Positions 25,564-34,536 of a DNA stretch of 64,000 bases are shown here, one piece after another; positions within the stretch are counted from its first letter, which is position 1; every line of letters starts with the position of its first letter. A program made the position numbers and the translations under genes. This DNA comes from Gammaproteobacteria bacterium. Its GTDB lineage: Bacteria; Pseudomonadota; Gammaproteobacteria; Competibacterales; Competibacteraceae. The DNA lies in contig JACKNF010000011.1 of the NCBI GenBank assembly GCA_024234995.1, forward strand, positions 52,063 through 116,062. Reading direction: 5' to 3'. The notes below the pieces were generated by a model, which was not told where the DNA came from, ran no database searches, and saw only the letters and a program-made list of their open reading frames with translations.

Positions 25564-26918
25564 ACAACCTCCCTGACGGATGCCTGGCGTTTGATTAGCA
25601 CGGCGTAATAGAACCCGTCCATGCCTGCTTCACCCGGAAGAATCTGCCGGCCATGCGACTGAGGATGACCCCATGGTGCGATAATCGGTTGCTCTTCAGC
25701 ATCTGGCTGGTCAGCAAGAAAGCGTTCCACCACCTGTTCATTTTCTTGCCGTATGACCGAGCAGGTGGCGTACAGCAACCGGCCTGCCGGACGCAACAGA
25801 GGCCACAGGCTAGCGAGCAGCGTCTGCTGCTGATTGGCGAGCACGGCAATATCGCTGTCCCGGCGCAGTAGCTTGATGTCAGGATGACGGCGAATGACCC
25901 CGGTTGCTGAGCAAGGAGCATCCAGCAGGATCCGGTCATAGAGAACGCCATCCCACCAGTCTGCTGGTTGCCGGGCATCACCAGCAGCCAGGCGTGCTTT
26001 GAACTGCAGCCGGTGGAGATTGTCCGCGACTTGCTCCAGGCGGGCAGCATTCTGGTCAAGCGCCGTTAGATCTAGATGCGCCGCGTATTCCAGCAGATGA
26101 CCCGTCTTGCCGCCGGGAGCAGCACAGGCGTCCAATACGCGCATGCCTGGCTGGGCATCCAGTAATGGCGCGGCGAATTGCGCGGCGGCGTCTTGTATCG
26201 AAACCCATCCTTCTGAGAATCCTGGCAGCGCTGCGGGCTCGACCGCTGTACTCAATGTCAGTGCTGTTTCCACATAAGAAGATTCCCTGCTTGCCAGCGG
26301 GGGAGGGTGAGGGGTGTGAACGGCTACAGCGGTTTGGCCAGATATCGTCATTAACAGTTTCCGGTACGATTCACGGTCATGGTGGCGCCTATTCACACGC
26401 AGAGTGAACGGTGGGCGGTCGTTATTAGCGGAAATAATAGCCGGCCAATCGTTTGGCCAATCCTGTTGCAAACGCTGTAGCAGCCAGCGAGGGTGCGCGG
26501 TGCAGGCTTCCGGGTCATTTTTCAATGCGGCTGTCAATTGTTCGCGGCGGCGTAAGGCTGTGCGCAATACCGCATTCGTCAACCCCGCTGCCCATGGTTT
26601 CTTTATCTGACGGGCGGCCGTTACGGTTTCTGCTACGGCTGCGTGTTCGGGGATGCGTAAATGCCATAACTGGTAAATGCCGATCAACAGGAGTGCCCGG
26701 ATCGTATGTTCACGCGGGTCTAGCGGCCGCGCCAGCAGCGGATGCAACAGCGCCTGTAGCTGAGGATGCCATCGGCAAACGCCATAGCATAATTCCTGCA
26801 GCAGACCGTGCTCCTTTGATGCAGCGCGTTCCAAGCCAGAGGGCAGTGCAGTCGCGAGCGATCGGCCTTCGCCCAGGACCTGCCCTAGCACCCGAGCCGC
26901 GAGTGCGCGGACGTTCAT
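25545..26918 (-). CDS. rsmB: 16S rRNA (cytosine-967-C5)-methyltransferase
   Basis: The enzyme methylates C967 of 16S rRNA. The 457-residue protein has an N-terminal NusB-like RNA-binding domain (about 1-140) and a C-terminal SAM methyltransferase: LDACAAPGGKTGHLLEYA, LLDAPCSATGVIRRHPDI with the motif IV Cys, and LLYATCSVIRQENEQV with the motif VI Cys. A Pro-rich segment near residue 205 (VHTPHPPPLASRES) looks like the translation of a stem-loop repeat inserted in frame; see the repeat at 26282-26318. Its start overlaps the fmt stop by four bases, giving translational coupling. Confidence 0.95.
   Translation of the reverse strand: MNVRALAARVLGQVLGEGRSLATALPSGLERAASKEHGLLQELCYGVCRWHPQLQALLHPLLARPLDPREHTIRALLLIGIYQLWHLRIPEHAAVAETVTAARQIKKPWAAGLTNAVLRTALRRREQLTAALKNDPEACTAHPRWLLQRLQQDWPNDWPAIISANNDRPPFTLRVNRRHHDRESYRKLLMTISGQTAVAVHTPHPPPLASRESSYVETALTLSTAVEPAALPGFSEGWVSIQDAAAQFAAPLLDAQPGMRVLDACAAPGGKTGHLLEYAAHLDLTALDQNAARLEQVADNLHRLQFKARLAAGDARQPADWWDGVLYDRILLDAPCSATGVIRRHPDIKLLRRDSDIAVLANQQQTLLASLWPLLRPAGRLLYATCSVIRQENEQVVERFLADQPDAEEQPIIAPWGHPQSHGRQILPGEAGMDGFYYAVLIKRQASVREVVCQPDS
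26282..26318. repeat. Dispersed stem-loop repeat, copy inside rsmB
   Basis: The plus strand reads a CCCTGCTTGCCAGCGGGGG-like hairpin followed by AGGGTGAGGGG. It matches the arm-plus-tail plan of the copies at 3436 and 47006. It is read in frame in rsmB as a Pro-rich insertion and does not break the gene. Confidence 0.45.
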
Positions 26919-27859
26919 GCCATGCCTAGCCGCTGGCCGGCCAGCCGACGGGCATTCAAGAATGCTGCAACCGGCAACGGCTTACCACCCGGCAGTTGAA
27001 CTTCAGTGAGATGCAACACGCCGGAACCCGTAGCAACGGTGATTCCAGACATTCCCTCACGCAATACCGTGCCGGGTGGCGCAGTGGCCGGTTCTTCTTC
27101 ATGAGCTGCTGCCCGCCAGATACGCAGGGCCGATCCGTCTAGCCGGGTATGGGCCACTGGATAGGGGTTGAATGCTAGCACCTGCCGCTCCAGTTCTAAA
27201 GCGGGCCGGTTCCAGTTCAGTTCAAGATCGGTTTTATTCAACTTAGAGGCGTAAGTTGCCAGTGCATTATCCTGGAGCTGAGGGACGCAGCGTCCAGCCA
27301 GCAGCTCCGGCAAGGTGGCTTGCAACACCGATGCGCCCAGCCTTGCTAAACGATCATGCAGCTCACCCCCGGTGATGCCGCGTGGAATCGGGCAGGGCGC
27401 TTGCGCGAACACGGGTCCGGTGTCGAGGCCAGCTTCCATACGCATGATGCTGATCCCAGTCTCGGTATCGCCTGCCAGCAGTGCCCAATGGATCGGTGCT
27501 GCGCCGCGCCAGCGCGGTAATAGCGAGGCATGGACATTGATACAGCCGAGCCGTGGAATAGCCAGCACTTCTGGCGGCAGGATCAGCCCGTAGGCAGCGA
27601 CCACCAGTAAATCTGGTTGCAGGGCAGCAAATCCGGCCTGCACGGCAGGGTCACGCAGGGTGGCTGGCTGATAGACTGGAATTCCAGCGGCTTGAGCACA
27701 GGTCTTAAGCGGACTGGCCCGAAGCTGGCGGCCCCGTCCCGCAGGCCGGTCCGGCTGGGTATAGACGGCTGCCAGTGAGTAGCCGTCATCCAGTAGGGTT
27801 TGCAGCGAGGGAACAGCGAATTCGGGAGTTCCCGCAAAAATCAGGCGCGGTGCATCCAT
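26915..27859 (-). CDS. fmt: Methionyl-tRNA formyltransferase
   Basis: Fmt formylates initiator Met-tRNA with 10-formyl-THF. The 314-residue length is standard. Family blocks: LIFAGTPEFAVPSLQTLL, VYTQPDRPAGRGR, LLVVAAYGLILPPEVL, the catalytic Asn-His region INVHASLLPRWRGAAPIHWALLAGD with ETGISIMRMEAGLDTGP, and the C-terminal tRNA-binding OB-type domain (NPYPVAHTRLDGSALRIWRA). It lies two bases after def and overlaps rsmB by four, the usual def-fmt-rsmB order. Confidence 0.97.
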   Translation of the reverse strand: MDAPRLIFAGTPEFAVPSLQTLLDDGYSLAAVYTQPDRPAGRGRQLRASPLKTCAQAAGIPVYQPATLRDPAVQAGFAALQPDLLVVAAYGLILPPEVLAIPRLGCINVHASLLPRWRGAAPIHWALLAGDTETGISIMRMEAGLDTGPVFAQAPCPIPRGITGGELHDRLARLGASVLQATLPELLAGRCVPQLQDNALATYASKLNKTDLELNWNRPALELERQVLAFNPYPVAHTRLDGSALRIWRAAAHEEEPATAPPGTVLREGMSGITVATGSGVLHLTEVQLPGGKPLPVAAFLNARRLAGQRLGMA

Positions 27860-27861
27860 CT

Positions 27862-28374
27862 TCAGGCAGCGCGTGCTTCGTGGCGCGCTTGTTTTTCCAG
27901 CTTCTTACGAATGCGATCGCGCTTGAGCGTCGACAGATAGTCCACAAAAAGCTTACCATCCAAATGATCAGTCTCGTGTTGGATACACACTGCCAATAGA
28001 CCTTGCGCTTCTAACTCGAAAGCTTCACCGTCGAGATTGAGTGCGCTGACCCGGATCTTTTCGGCGCGACGGACGGTTTCGGAGAAGCCGGGTATGGATA
28101 AACAACCCTCCTCCATTTCGCCTTCGCCCTCGCGTTCGAGGATGGTTGGATTGATAAACACACGCGGCTGATCTTTATTCTCGGATAAATCCATGACTAC
28201 AACCCGTTTTTGTACATTGACCTGGGTCGCAGCCAAGCCGATGCCCGGTGCTGCGTACATAGTTTCCAGCATGTCGGCAACTAAGGTACGCACACTGTCA
28301 TCGACGGTTTCCACCGGCAGTGCTGGTTTGCGCAACCGGGAATCGGGATAATGCAATATGTTGAGTTGTGCCAT
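27862..28374 (-). CDS. def: Peptide deformylase
   Basis: Def removes the formyl group from nascent proteins. The 170-residue product contains the three metal-site motifs: GIGLAATQVNV, EGCLSIPG (Cys ligand) and QHETDHLDG (HExxH-type with two His ligands and the catalytic Glu). The ATG at 28374 is chosen because GGAG lies five to six bases upstream and the product begins MAQLNILHYPDSRLR; the open frame runs back to 28437 without family similarity. First gene of the def-fmt-rsmB-DUF4390-ntrYX-trkA run, divergent from the LysM gene. Confidence 0.97.
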   Translation of the reverse strand: MAQLNILHYPDSRLRKPALPVETVDDSVRTLVADMLETMYAAPGIGLAATQVNVQKRVVVMDLSENKDQPRVFINPTILEREGEGEMEEGCLSIPGFSETVRRAEKIRVSALNLDGEAFELEAQGLLAVCIQHETDHLDGKLFVDYLSTLKRDRIRKKLEKQARHEARAA

Positions 28375-28489
28375 GGCTACTCCGTGAAAGCCTAGTTTCA
28401 AATGCTTGACTGGTTTCAAATGCTTGGATTGAGTCATGCGATTTTAGTCATTCGATGCGAAATCATACGAGAAACCCATGCATCGGGGC

Positions 28490-28495
28490 TATACT
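28490..28495 (+). promoter_or_regulatory. Candidate -10 box for the LysM-dprA run
   Basis: TATACT in the divergent def/LysM intergenic region, 61 bp before the LysM ATG. No good -35 hexamer is present at 17 bp, so this is a weak prediction. Confidence 0.3.
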
Positions 28496-28556
28496 TTGCG
28501 CAATGGGGGTGATCCGTTACACTCCCGCCCGTTCCTCCGAAGGATGAGCAAGGACC

Positions 28557-29711
28557 ATGAACATCACGCGTTCCTCAAGGTGCCTCGGAACTGCTCTGTC
28601 GTTGACGGCAGTGGTTTTTTTCGGGGCATGTGCCCAAAATCCCTCTGAATCCAATGCGCCTGAATCGAACCCGGCTGCTTCGATCTCTGGCGGTCCGCCA
28701 CCGTTGACCGGATTGGCTCCAAGCCAGCCATCAGCCGTTCCAGGGGCAGTCGCGCTGCGCCCTGACCATCCCCAGACCTACACGGTGGCGCCCGGCGACA
28801 CGCTGTGGAGTATTGCCGGGCGGTTTTTACAAAACCCCTGGCAGTGGCGCGAAATCTGGCGGCAAAATCCGCAAGTTCGTAATCCGGACCGGATTTACCC
28901 GGGCGACGTGCTGCGCTTTAGCCATAGTGTTGATGGCAAACCGCAGTTAGAAGTCGCCGAACGCGAAGCCATCCCGCTGATCAAGCTGTCTCCGCAAATC
29001 CGCGTCGAAGAATTGAGCCAACCCATTCCGCCGGTGCCGCGTGACGCAGTTGAATCATTCCTGACCCGTGCGTTGATCCTAAGCGACGCTCAGTGGCGAG
29101 GCGCACCCTATATTGTGGCCGACGATGACGATCAAATCGTGTACGCCGATCGTGACCGGGTTTATGCGCGTGGTGCTATTTTTGACCAGCCGCGTTATCA
29201 GGTGTTCCGCCCCGGTGAACCGCTACGTGAACCGGATTCTGGCCGTTATCTGGGTACTGCCGGTATCTATCTCGGTCAGGCAGTACTGGAAAAGGACGCT
29301 GATCCGGCTACTCTGGTGCTGGCTAAAACGATTGCGCCGGTGCGTGCAGGCGACCGCTTGTTCCCGCTGGAGGGAGAAGCGGAGCTCTACAGCTTTGAGC
29401 CGCACCCTGTGCCGCCGGATACTTATGGGTTTATTCTTGCCAAGCTAGATACTGATGTGACCCAGATTACTCAGTACAGCAGCATAGTCATAAACCTAGG
29501 TGCTCAAGAAGGTCTCGAGCCGGGTCACGTTCTGGCGATCTACAGCAAGGATCGAACCATTGATGACCCGGTTTCTGGCGGAACTGTGCGATTGCCAGGT
29601 GAGCGTTCTGGTTTGGCTATGGTGTATAAGGTTTATGATCTCGTAAGCTATGCCTTAGTGATGCAGGCTGAACGCACTATCCGTTTGCAAGATCAGGTAA
29701 CAACGCCCTGA
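28557..29711 (+). CDS. LysM-domain lipoprotein
   Basis: The 384-residue protein has a lipoprotein signal with lipobox FGAC (C25), an acidic/Pro-rich linker, and one LysM peptidoglycan-binding domain at about 79-126 (TYTVAPGDTLWSIAGRFL and NPDRIYPGDVLRF). A large C-terminal region follows that is conserved in this gene's neighbourhood but has no known catalytic motif. It is the usual LysM gene found between def and dprA in gammaproteobacteria, where its role is presumed to be cell-wall related. Its stop codon region overlaps a possible CTG start of dprA. Confidence 0.9.
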   Translation: MNITRSSRCLGTALSLTAVVFFGACAQNPSESNAPESNPAASISGGPPPLTGLAPSQPSAVPGAVALRPDHPQTYTVAPGDTLWSIAGRFLQNPWQWREIWRQNPQVRNPDRIYPGDVLRFSHSVDGKPQLEVAEREAIPLIKLSPQIRVEELSQPIPPVPRDAVESFLTRALILSDAQWRGAPYIVADDDDQIVYADRDRVYARGAIFDQPRYQVFRPGEPLREPDSGRYLGTAGIYLGQAVLEKDADPATLVLAKTIAPVRAGDRLFPLEGEAELYSFEPHPVPPDTYGFILAKLDTDVTQITQYSSIVINLGAQEGLEPGHVLAIYSKDRTIDDPVSGGTVRLPGERSGLAMVYKVYDLVSYALVMQAERTIRLQDQVTTP

Positions 29712-29749
29712 ACGATATCTCCCCGCCTTCGGCCGAAGATCCAGCTTGG

Positions 29750-30850
29750 TTGCTGGCGTTGCTGCGGGCGCCGGGTATTGGACCAGCGCGGTTTGCCCGG
29801 TTGTTAGAGTATTTTGGTTCAGCGGCGGCTGTCTTTGCCGTGGGTCGCGCTGAGTGGAGCCGCCTGGAACTGCCTGGCGTGGCGCTCGACTATCTGAGTG
29901 CGCCAGACTGGCGGCGTGTCGAAACGGATTTGGCATGGCTGGATCAGCCAGACAACCATTTGCTGGCGCTGGCTGATCCCCGCTATCCGCTATTGTTGCG
30001 GCAGATTCCCTACCCCCCGCCTTTGCTGTTTGTCCATGGCGACCCGGATTGTTTGCGGATGCTGCAACTAGCTATTGTCGGTACCCGCAATCCGACGCCA
30101 CCTGGCCGGGAAACGGCCCATCGTTTTGCTGAGCACCTCGCTGAAGCCGGGATGATTATTACCAGCGGGTTGGCGCTGGGTATCGATACGGCTGCTCATG
30201 AGGGGGCATTGGCTAGCAGCAAAGGCCGCACCATCGCAGTCATGGGTACCAGCCTCGACCGGGTGTACCCAGCAAAAAATCGTGATTTGGCCCACAAAAT
30301 TGCTGAACGGGGCGCACTGGTTTCAGAATTGCCCACTGGAACCCCAGCAGCGGCAGGTAACTTCCCTCAGCGTAATCGCCTGATTAGTGGACTAACGCTG
30401 GGCGTGCTAGTGGTCGAAGCTGCTGCGCGCAGTGGTTCGCTGATTACCGCGCGCCTCGCACTTGAACAGGGCCGGGAAGTATTTGCCATTCCTGGCTCGA
30501 TTCACAATCCATTGGCTAAAGGCTGCCATGCGCTGATCCGTGAAGGGGCTAAACTGGTGGAGGTGGCAACCGATATTTTGGAGGAACTAGGTTCCTTAGC
30601 GGCTACTACAGGTTCCGTTGAATCACCTGTTGAGGCAGTGCAAGGGGTTGCCAGCGCAGGATTGGACTCACTGGATGAAATGTACCGGCAGTTGCTGGTA
30701 GCCATGGGTGACGAACCATGCGGGATCGATTTGCTGGTAGAGCGTTGTGGATTGACGGCGGAAGTGGTTTCCTCCATGCTTTTAATCTTGGAGTTGGAAG
30801 GATTCACTGCGGCGGTTCCCGGTGGTTTTTACTGTCGCCTGAAGTGTTGA
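29750..30850 (+). CDS. dprA: DNA-processing protein DprA
   Basis: DprA binds incoming single-stranded DNA and loads RecA during natural transformation. The 366-residue frame has the extended Rossmann DprA domain: LAIVGTRNPTPPGRETAHRFAEHLA, IITSGLALGIDTAAHEGAL, IAVMGTSLDRVYPAKNRDLA, NRLISGLTLGVLVVEAAARSGSLITARLALEQGREVFAIPGSI, and a C-terminal winged-helix domain (PCGIDLLVERCGLTAEVVSSMLLILELEG). The listed start is TTG at 29750. The frame stays open upstream, and residues before the TTG (DPAWL) fit the family, so a CTG at 29708 that overlaps the LysM stop may be the real start. No ATG or GTG is available. Confidence 0.94.
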   Translation: MLALLRAPGIGPARFARLLEYFGSAAAVFAVGRAEWSRLELPGVALDYLSAPDWRRVETDLAWLDQPDNHLLALADPRYPLLLRQIPYPPPLLFVHGDPDCLRMLQLAIVGTRNPTPPGRETAHRFAEHLAEAGMIITSGLALGIDTAAHEGALASSKGRTIAVMGTSLDRVYPAKNRDLAHKIAERGALVSELPTGTPAAAGNFPQRNRLISGLTLGVLVVEAAARSGSLITARLALEQGREVFAIPGSIHNPLAKGCHALIREGAKLVEVATDILEELGSLAATTGSVESPVEAVQGVASAGLDSLDEMYRQLLVAMGDEPCGIDLLVERCGLTAEVVSSMLLILELEGFTAAVPGGFYCRLKC

Positions 30851-30915
30851 ATACTAGCTGCTGACACCACTGGTGGCGGTCTCTGCGCGCTGGCCACATT
30901 GACCAGTGTCTTGTA

Positions 30916-30946
30916 CCCCCGCCGGATGGCCGGGGCTTTTGTACTT
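30916..30946 (+). terminator. Possible terminator between dprA and smg
   Basis: A GC-rich stem (CCCCGCC paired with GGCCGGGG, one bulge) is followed by CTTTTGTACTTT, about 65 bp after the dprA stop. Confidence 0.45.
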
Positions 30947-30963
30947 TCAAGGCGAGTTTCTGA

Positions 30964-31434
30964 ATGAAAGAAAACATGCTGGATGTGCTGATGTATCTAT
31001 TTCAGAACGACATGAATGAGGAGATCGACGCCGATCCTGATCGTGAGTCCATCCAAACTGAGTTACTAGCAGCGGGCTTTTCCTGGCGGGAAGTGCGCCA
31101 GGCGTTTGATTGGCTCGATAGTTTGGTCGACCGCCAGTCCATTCCACTACTGATGAATCCCCGCTCTTGCCGTATCTATATTCAGGCAGAGCTGGCCCGG
31201 TTAGATGTGGGCTGCCGTGGTTTCCTGCTGTTTCTAGAGCAGAGTGGTATCCTTGATTCGGAAACCCGTGAGCTGGTAATCGACCGGGTCATGGCATTGG
31301 AAACGGATGACATCGATCTGCATCATCTAAAATGGATCATCCTGATGGTGTTGCTCAACCAGCCCGGCCAGGAAGAAGCCTACGCTTGGATGGAAGATCT
31401 GGTGTTTGACGAAGCCCCCGGCTATCTTCACTAG
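30964..31434 (+). CDS. smg: Smg family protein (DUF494)
   Basis: The 156-residue protein is a full-length Smg homologue: MKENMLDVLMYLFQNDM, the helical middle LLAAGFSWREVRQAFDWLDSL, and the conserved C-terminal MALETDDIDLHHLKWIILMVLLNQPGQEEAYAWMEDL-type region. It is always found between dprA and topA in many gammaproteobacteria and its biochemical function is unknown. A possible terminator upstream suggests it may have its own promoter. Confidence 0.95.
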   Translation: MKENMLDVLMYLFQNDMNEEIDADPDRESIQTELLAAGFSWREVRQAFDWLDSLVDRQSIPLLMNPRSCRIYIQAELARLDVGCRGFLLFLEQSGILDSETRELVIDRVMALETDDIDLHHLKWIILMVLLNQPGQEEAYAWMEDLVFDEAPGYLH

Positions 31435-31564
31435 GTATTCAGCATATATTCTGCTGCTTCGTCAGTTCCCGCCGTACTAACGGGAAAACCGAGGGTGCCG
31501 CTTTCTTTTCTGGCCGGACGTGCTCCCGGCATTATCCCTATTCTTGTCAGCACCTATTACGGTT

Positions 31565-33955
31565 ATGAGTAAAAATTTGGTCATCGTGGAATCGCCGGCC
31601 AAGGCGAAGACCATCAAGAAATATCTGGGCAAAGACTTTGAGGTTCTCGCCTCCTACGGTCATGTGCGTGATTTGGTACCCAAAGAAGGTGCGGTCGATC
31701 CTGATCATGACTTCGCTATGAAATATCAAATTATTGATGATAAAAGCGAACGTCATGTCGAGACGATCGCTAAAGCGGTGGCCAAGGCGGAGGTGCTTTA
31801 TCTAGCCACTGACCCGGATCGCGAAGGTGAAGCTATTTCCTGGCACTTGTACGAAATCCTCCGGCAACGTGATGTACTGGATGACAAACCGGTGCGGCGG
31901 GTTGTGTTCCATGAAGTGACTCAACGGGCGATTCTGGATGCTGTTGCCCATCCGCGTAGCCTGTCTTTGGATCTGGTCAACGCCCAGCAAGCCCGGCGGG
32001 CGCTCGACTATCTGGTCGGCTTTAATCTGTCGCCGCTGTTGTGGAAGAAGATCCGGCCTGGCCTGTCTGCAGGCCGGGTGCAATCGCCAGCTTTGCGGAT
32101 GATCGTCGAGCGTGAGGAAGACATCGAGCGGTTCAAAGCGCGTGAATACTGGACATTAGAAGCTGACGCCGCTAAGGCGCGCCAGCCGCTCACCGCCCGG
32201 CTGCTTGAATATGCGGGTGAGAAGCTGACGCAATTCAGTGTGACTAATGGCAGCCAGGCACATGCCATGGAGCAAATATTGCGCGATGCAGCGCATGCCC
32301 AGCTTGCTGCATCGGGGCTGATCACCGATGAAAGTGTGATCGGTTGCTTGCAGGTCGCCAAAGTCGAGCGCAAGCAGCGCAAGCGCAACCCCGCTGCACC
32401 ATTTACCACCTCAACGCTGCAGCAGGAAGCCTCGCGTAAGATAGGGTTCTCCACCCAGCGCACCATGCGGATCGCCCAACAGTTGTATGAGGGTATCGAT
32501 ACCGGCAACGGTGCGGTGGGTCTGATTACCTATATGCGCACCGACTCGGTCAATTTGGCTCAGGACGCGCTTAACGATATCCGGGTACTGATTGCCCAGC
32601 GCTACGGTGCCCACAACCTGCCACCCAGTCCACGGGTCTTCAAGACCAAAGCTAAAAATGCGCAGGAAGCGCATGAAGCGATCCGGCCGACTGCTGTCAC
32701 TGTCACCCCGGAGGCAATCCGCACGCATTTGAATGCGGATCAGTATGCATTGTACGAATTGATCTGGAAGCGTACGGTTGCTTGCCAGATGATTTCGGCT
32801 ACTTTGGATACGGTGTCAGTGGATCTGGCCTGCGGCGCCGGCAATACGTTCCGCGCGACAGGTTCAACTATCGCCGATTCTGGTTTCATGGCGGTTTATC
32901 AGGAAGGCGTGGATGACCAGAGTGATGAGGAGGAGAGCCGGACACTGCCGCCCCTGAAACAAGGCGAGTGGGTGGATCTGCGGGGATTGCGCCCGGAGCA
33001 GCATTTTACCGAACCGCCGCCGCGCTATTCAGAAGCCAGCCTGGTCAAGGCGCTGGAGGAGTATGGCATTGGCCGGCCTTCGACATACGCCACAATTATC
33101 TCAACCCTGCTAGGCCGTGAATATGCGGTGTTGGACAATCGCCGCTTTAAACCCACCGATATTGGCCGGATCGTCAACCGCTTTCTGACGCAGCATTTCG
33201 ATCAATATGTGGATTATGAATTCACCGCCCGCTTGGAAGACAATCTCGATGCTGTATCGCGCGGTGAGGAAGACTGGTTGCCGCTGATGCATGATTTCTG
33301 GGATCCCTTCAAGCAGCGAGTGATGGAAAAGGCGGAGAATGTCTCGCGGCAAGATGTCATCCAGAGCCGGGAACTGGGGATAGACCCCGCGACCGGCAAA
33401 CTGGTATCTGTGCGTATGGGCCGGTTTGGCTCGTTTGCACAGATCGGTGTCAAGGAAGATTCTGACAAGCCACGCTTTGCTAGCCTGCGGCCTGAACAGC
33501 GTCTGGATACGATAACCCTTGACGAAGCCTTGGCGCTGTTTCAATTGCCGCGAGATTTGGGAACCACGGCTGACAACGAACCGATCCAGGCGAACATTGG
33601 CCGGTTTGGGCCTTATGTGCGCTATGGTAAAAATTATGTATCGATCAAAAATGAGGATCCCTACACTGTCAGCCGTGAACAAGCCTTGGAGTTGATCGCT
33701 GCTCATCAGCAAGTGCTGGCTAACCGGATGCTGCGGACCTTCCCGGATTCGGCCATTCAGATTCTGAATGGCCGTTTCGGTCCGTATATCACCGATGGTA
33801 AGAAAAACGTCCGGGTGCCCAAGGGGCGGGAACCAGAGAGTTTGAGTTTCGATGAGTGTGAGACGTTGCTGCGAGAAGCGCCGGAGAAGAAGAAACGCAC
33901 AATCCATCGCCGGACCGCCGCGCCGGCGAAAGTGAAGCGATCCAGCGGACGTTAG
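31565..33955 (+). CDS. topA: DNA topoisomerase I
   Basis: TopA relaxes negatively supercoiled DNA by single-strand passage. The 796-residue protein has a Toprim domain (NLVIVESPAKAKTIKKYL, ATDPDREGEAISWHL) and the catalytic core with active-site Y323 (GLITYMRTDSVNL). The C-terminal part carries repeats of the Topo_C_Rpt type (IGRFGPYVRYGKNYVSI, LNGRFGPYITDGKKNVRVPKG) and a basic Lys/Arg tail, and has no Cys4 zinc fingers, unlike the E. coli enzyme. The ATG at 31565 is the start because the family N-terminus (MSKNLVIVESPAKAKT) begins there; the frame extends 15 codons upstream. tsaC starts four bases after the stop. Confidence 0.96.
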   Translation: MSKNLVIVESPAKAKTIKKYLGKDFEVLASYGHVRDLVPKEGAVDPDHDFAMKYQIIDDKSERHVETIAKAVAKAEVLYLATDPDREGEAISWHLYEILRQRDVLDDKPVRRVVFHEVTQRAILDAVAHPRSLSLDLVNAQQARRALDYLVGFNLSPLLWKKIRPGLSAGRVQSPALRMIVEREEDIERFKAREYWTLEADAAKARQPLTARLLEYAGEKLTQFSVTNGSQAHAMEQILRDAAHAQLAASGLITDESVIGCLQVAKVERKQRKRNPAAPFTTSTLQQEASRKIGFSTQRTMRIAQQLYEGIDTGNGAVGLITYMRTDSVNLAQDALNDIRVLIAQRYGAHNLPPSPRVFKTKAKNAQEAHEAIRPTAVTVTPEAIRTHLNADQYALYELIWKRTVACQMISATLDTVSVDLACGAGNTFRATGSTIADSGFMAVYQEGVDDQSDEEESRTLPPLKQGEWVDLRGLRPEQHFTEPPPRYSEASLVKALEEYGIGRPSTYATIISTLLGREYAVLDNRRFKPTDIGRIVNRFLTQHFDQYVDYEFTARLEDNLDAVSRGEEDWLPLMHDFWDPFKQRVMEKAENVSRQDVIQSRELGIDPATGKLVSVRMGRFGSFAQIGVKEDSDKPRFASLRPEQRLDTITLDEALALFQLPRDLGTTADNEPIQANIGRFGPYVRYGKNYVSIKNEDPYTVSREQALELIAAHQQVLANRMLRTFPDSAIQILNGRFGPYITDGKKNVRVPKGREPESLSFDECETLLREAPEKKKRTIHRRTAAPAKVKRSSGR

Positions 33956-33959
33956 ACGT

Positions 33960-34517
33960 GTGAACCAGTTACAATTACGTGCTGTCACCCATGTGGTTCA
34001 GAGAAGTGGCATCATTGCCTATCCGACCGAGGCGGTTTACGGGCTGGGCTGTGATCCGCGTAATGAGCATGCGGTGCGCCGGTTACTGGCGCTCAAGCGG
34101 CGGCGGTTGCACAAGGGGGTGATTCTAATCGCTGCTGATTTCATACAGCTTGCAGCCTTTTTACAACCGCTTTCACCGGCTGATCAGGCGCGGCTGGCGG
34201 CCACTTGGCCGGGTCCCTTCACCTGGTTGATTCCAGCCCGTGCCGATGTGCCCCGTTGGTTGAGGGGTTGCCATGATACATTGGCGGTGCGGGTTACCGC
34301 GCATCCGCTGGCGGCGGCGTTGTGCCGGGCTTGCGGCCATGCATTGGTCTCCACCAGCGCCAATTTTACGGGTCACCCTCCAGCGCGTAGCGCGCTGGCA
34401 GTGCGCCGGCAATTGGGTAAGAGCATCGATGCTCTTTTACCCGGTCCCACTGGCGGCATGGCGAAACCAACGGAAATCCGGGATTTGCGTAGCAGTCAGT
34501 TGGTACGCCCAGCCTGA
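33960..34517 (+). CDS. tsaC: Threonylcarbamoyl-AMP synthase (TsaC/YrdC)
   Basis: TsaC makes threonylcarbamoyl-AMP from Thr, bicarbonate and ATP for t6A37 tRNA modification. The 185-residue protein is a single YrdC domain: GIIAYPTEAVYGLGCDPRNEHAVRRLLALKRRR, PGPFTWLIPARADVPRWLRG, DTLAVRVTAHPLAAALC and ALVSTSANFTGHPPAR. It is the short TsaC type without the Sua5 C-terminal domain. The start is GTG at 33960, directly after the topA stop. It ends in a short hairpin facing the convergent phosphorylase gene. Confidence 0.95.
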   Translation: MNQLQLRAVTHVVQRSGIIAYPTEAVYGLGCDPRNEHAVRRLLALKRRRLHKGVILIAADFIQLAAFLQPLSPADQARLAATWPGPFTWLIPARADVPRWLRGCHDTLAVRVTAHPLAAALCRACGHALVSTSANFTGHPPARSALAVRRQLGKSIDALLPGPTGGMAKPTEIRDLRSSQLVRPA

Positions 34518-34527
34518 AATCAGGCTG
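34510..34527. terminator. Hairpin between convergent tsaC and phosphorylase genes
   Basis: Arms CAGCCTG and CAGGCTG with a four-base loop (AAAT) overlap the tsaC stop codon. It lies between two convergent stops 19 bp apart and may serve both. There is no long T-run. Confidence 0.45.
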
Positions 34528-34536
34528 TTCCCAGTG

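Noticed and set aside
33110..33988. 292-codon minus-strand open frame opposite the end of topA
   Set aside because: It is antisense to conserved topA sequence; its length is explained by codon bias of the real gene.
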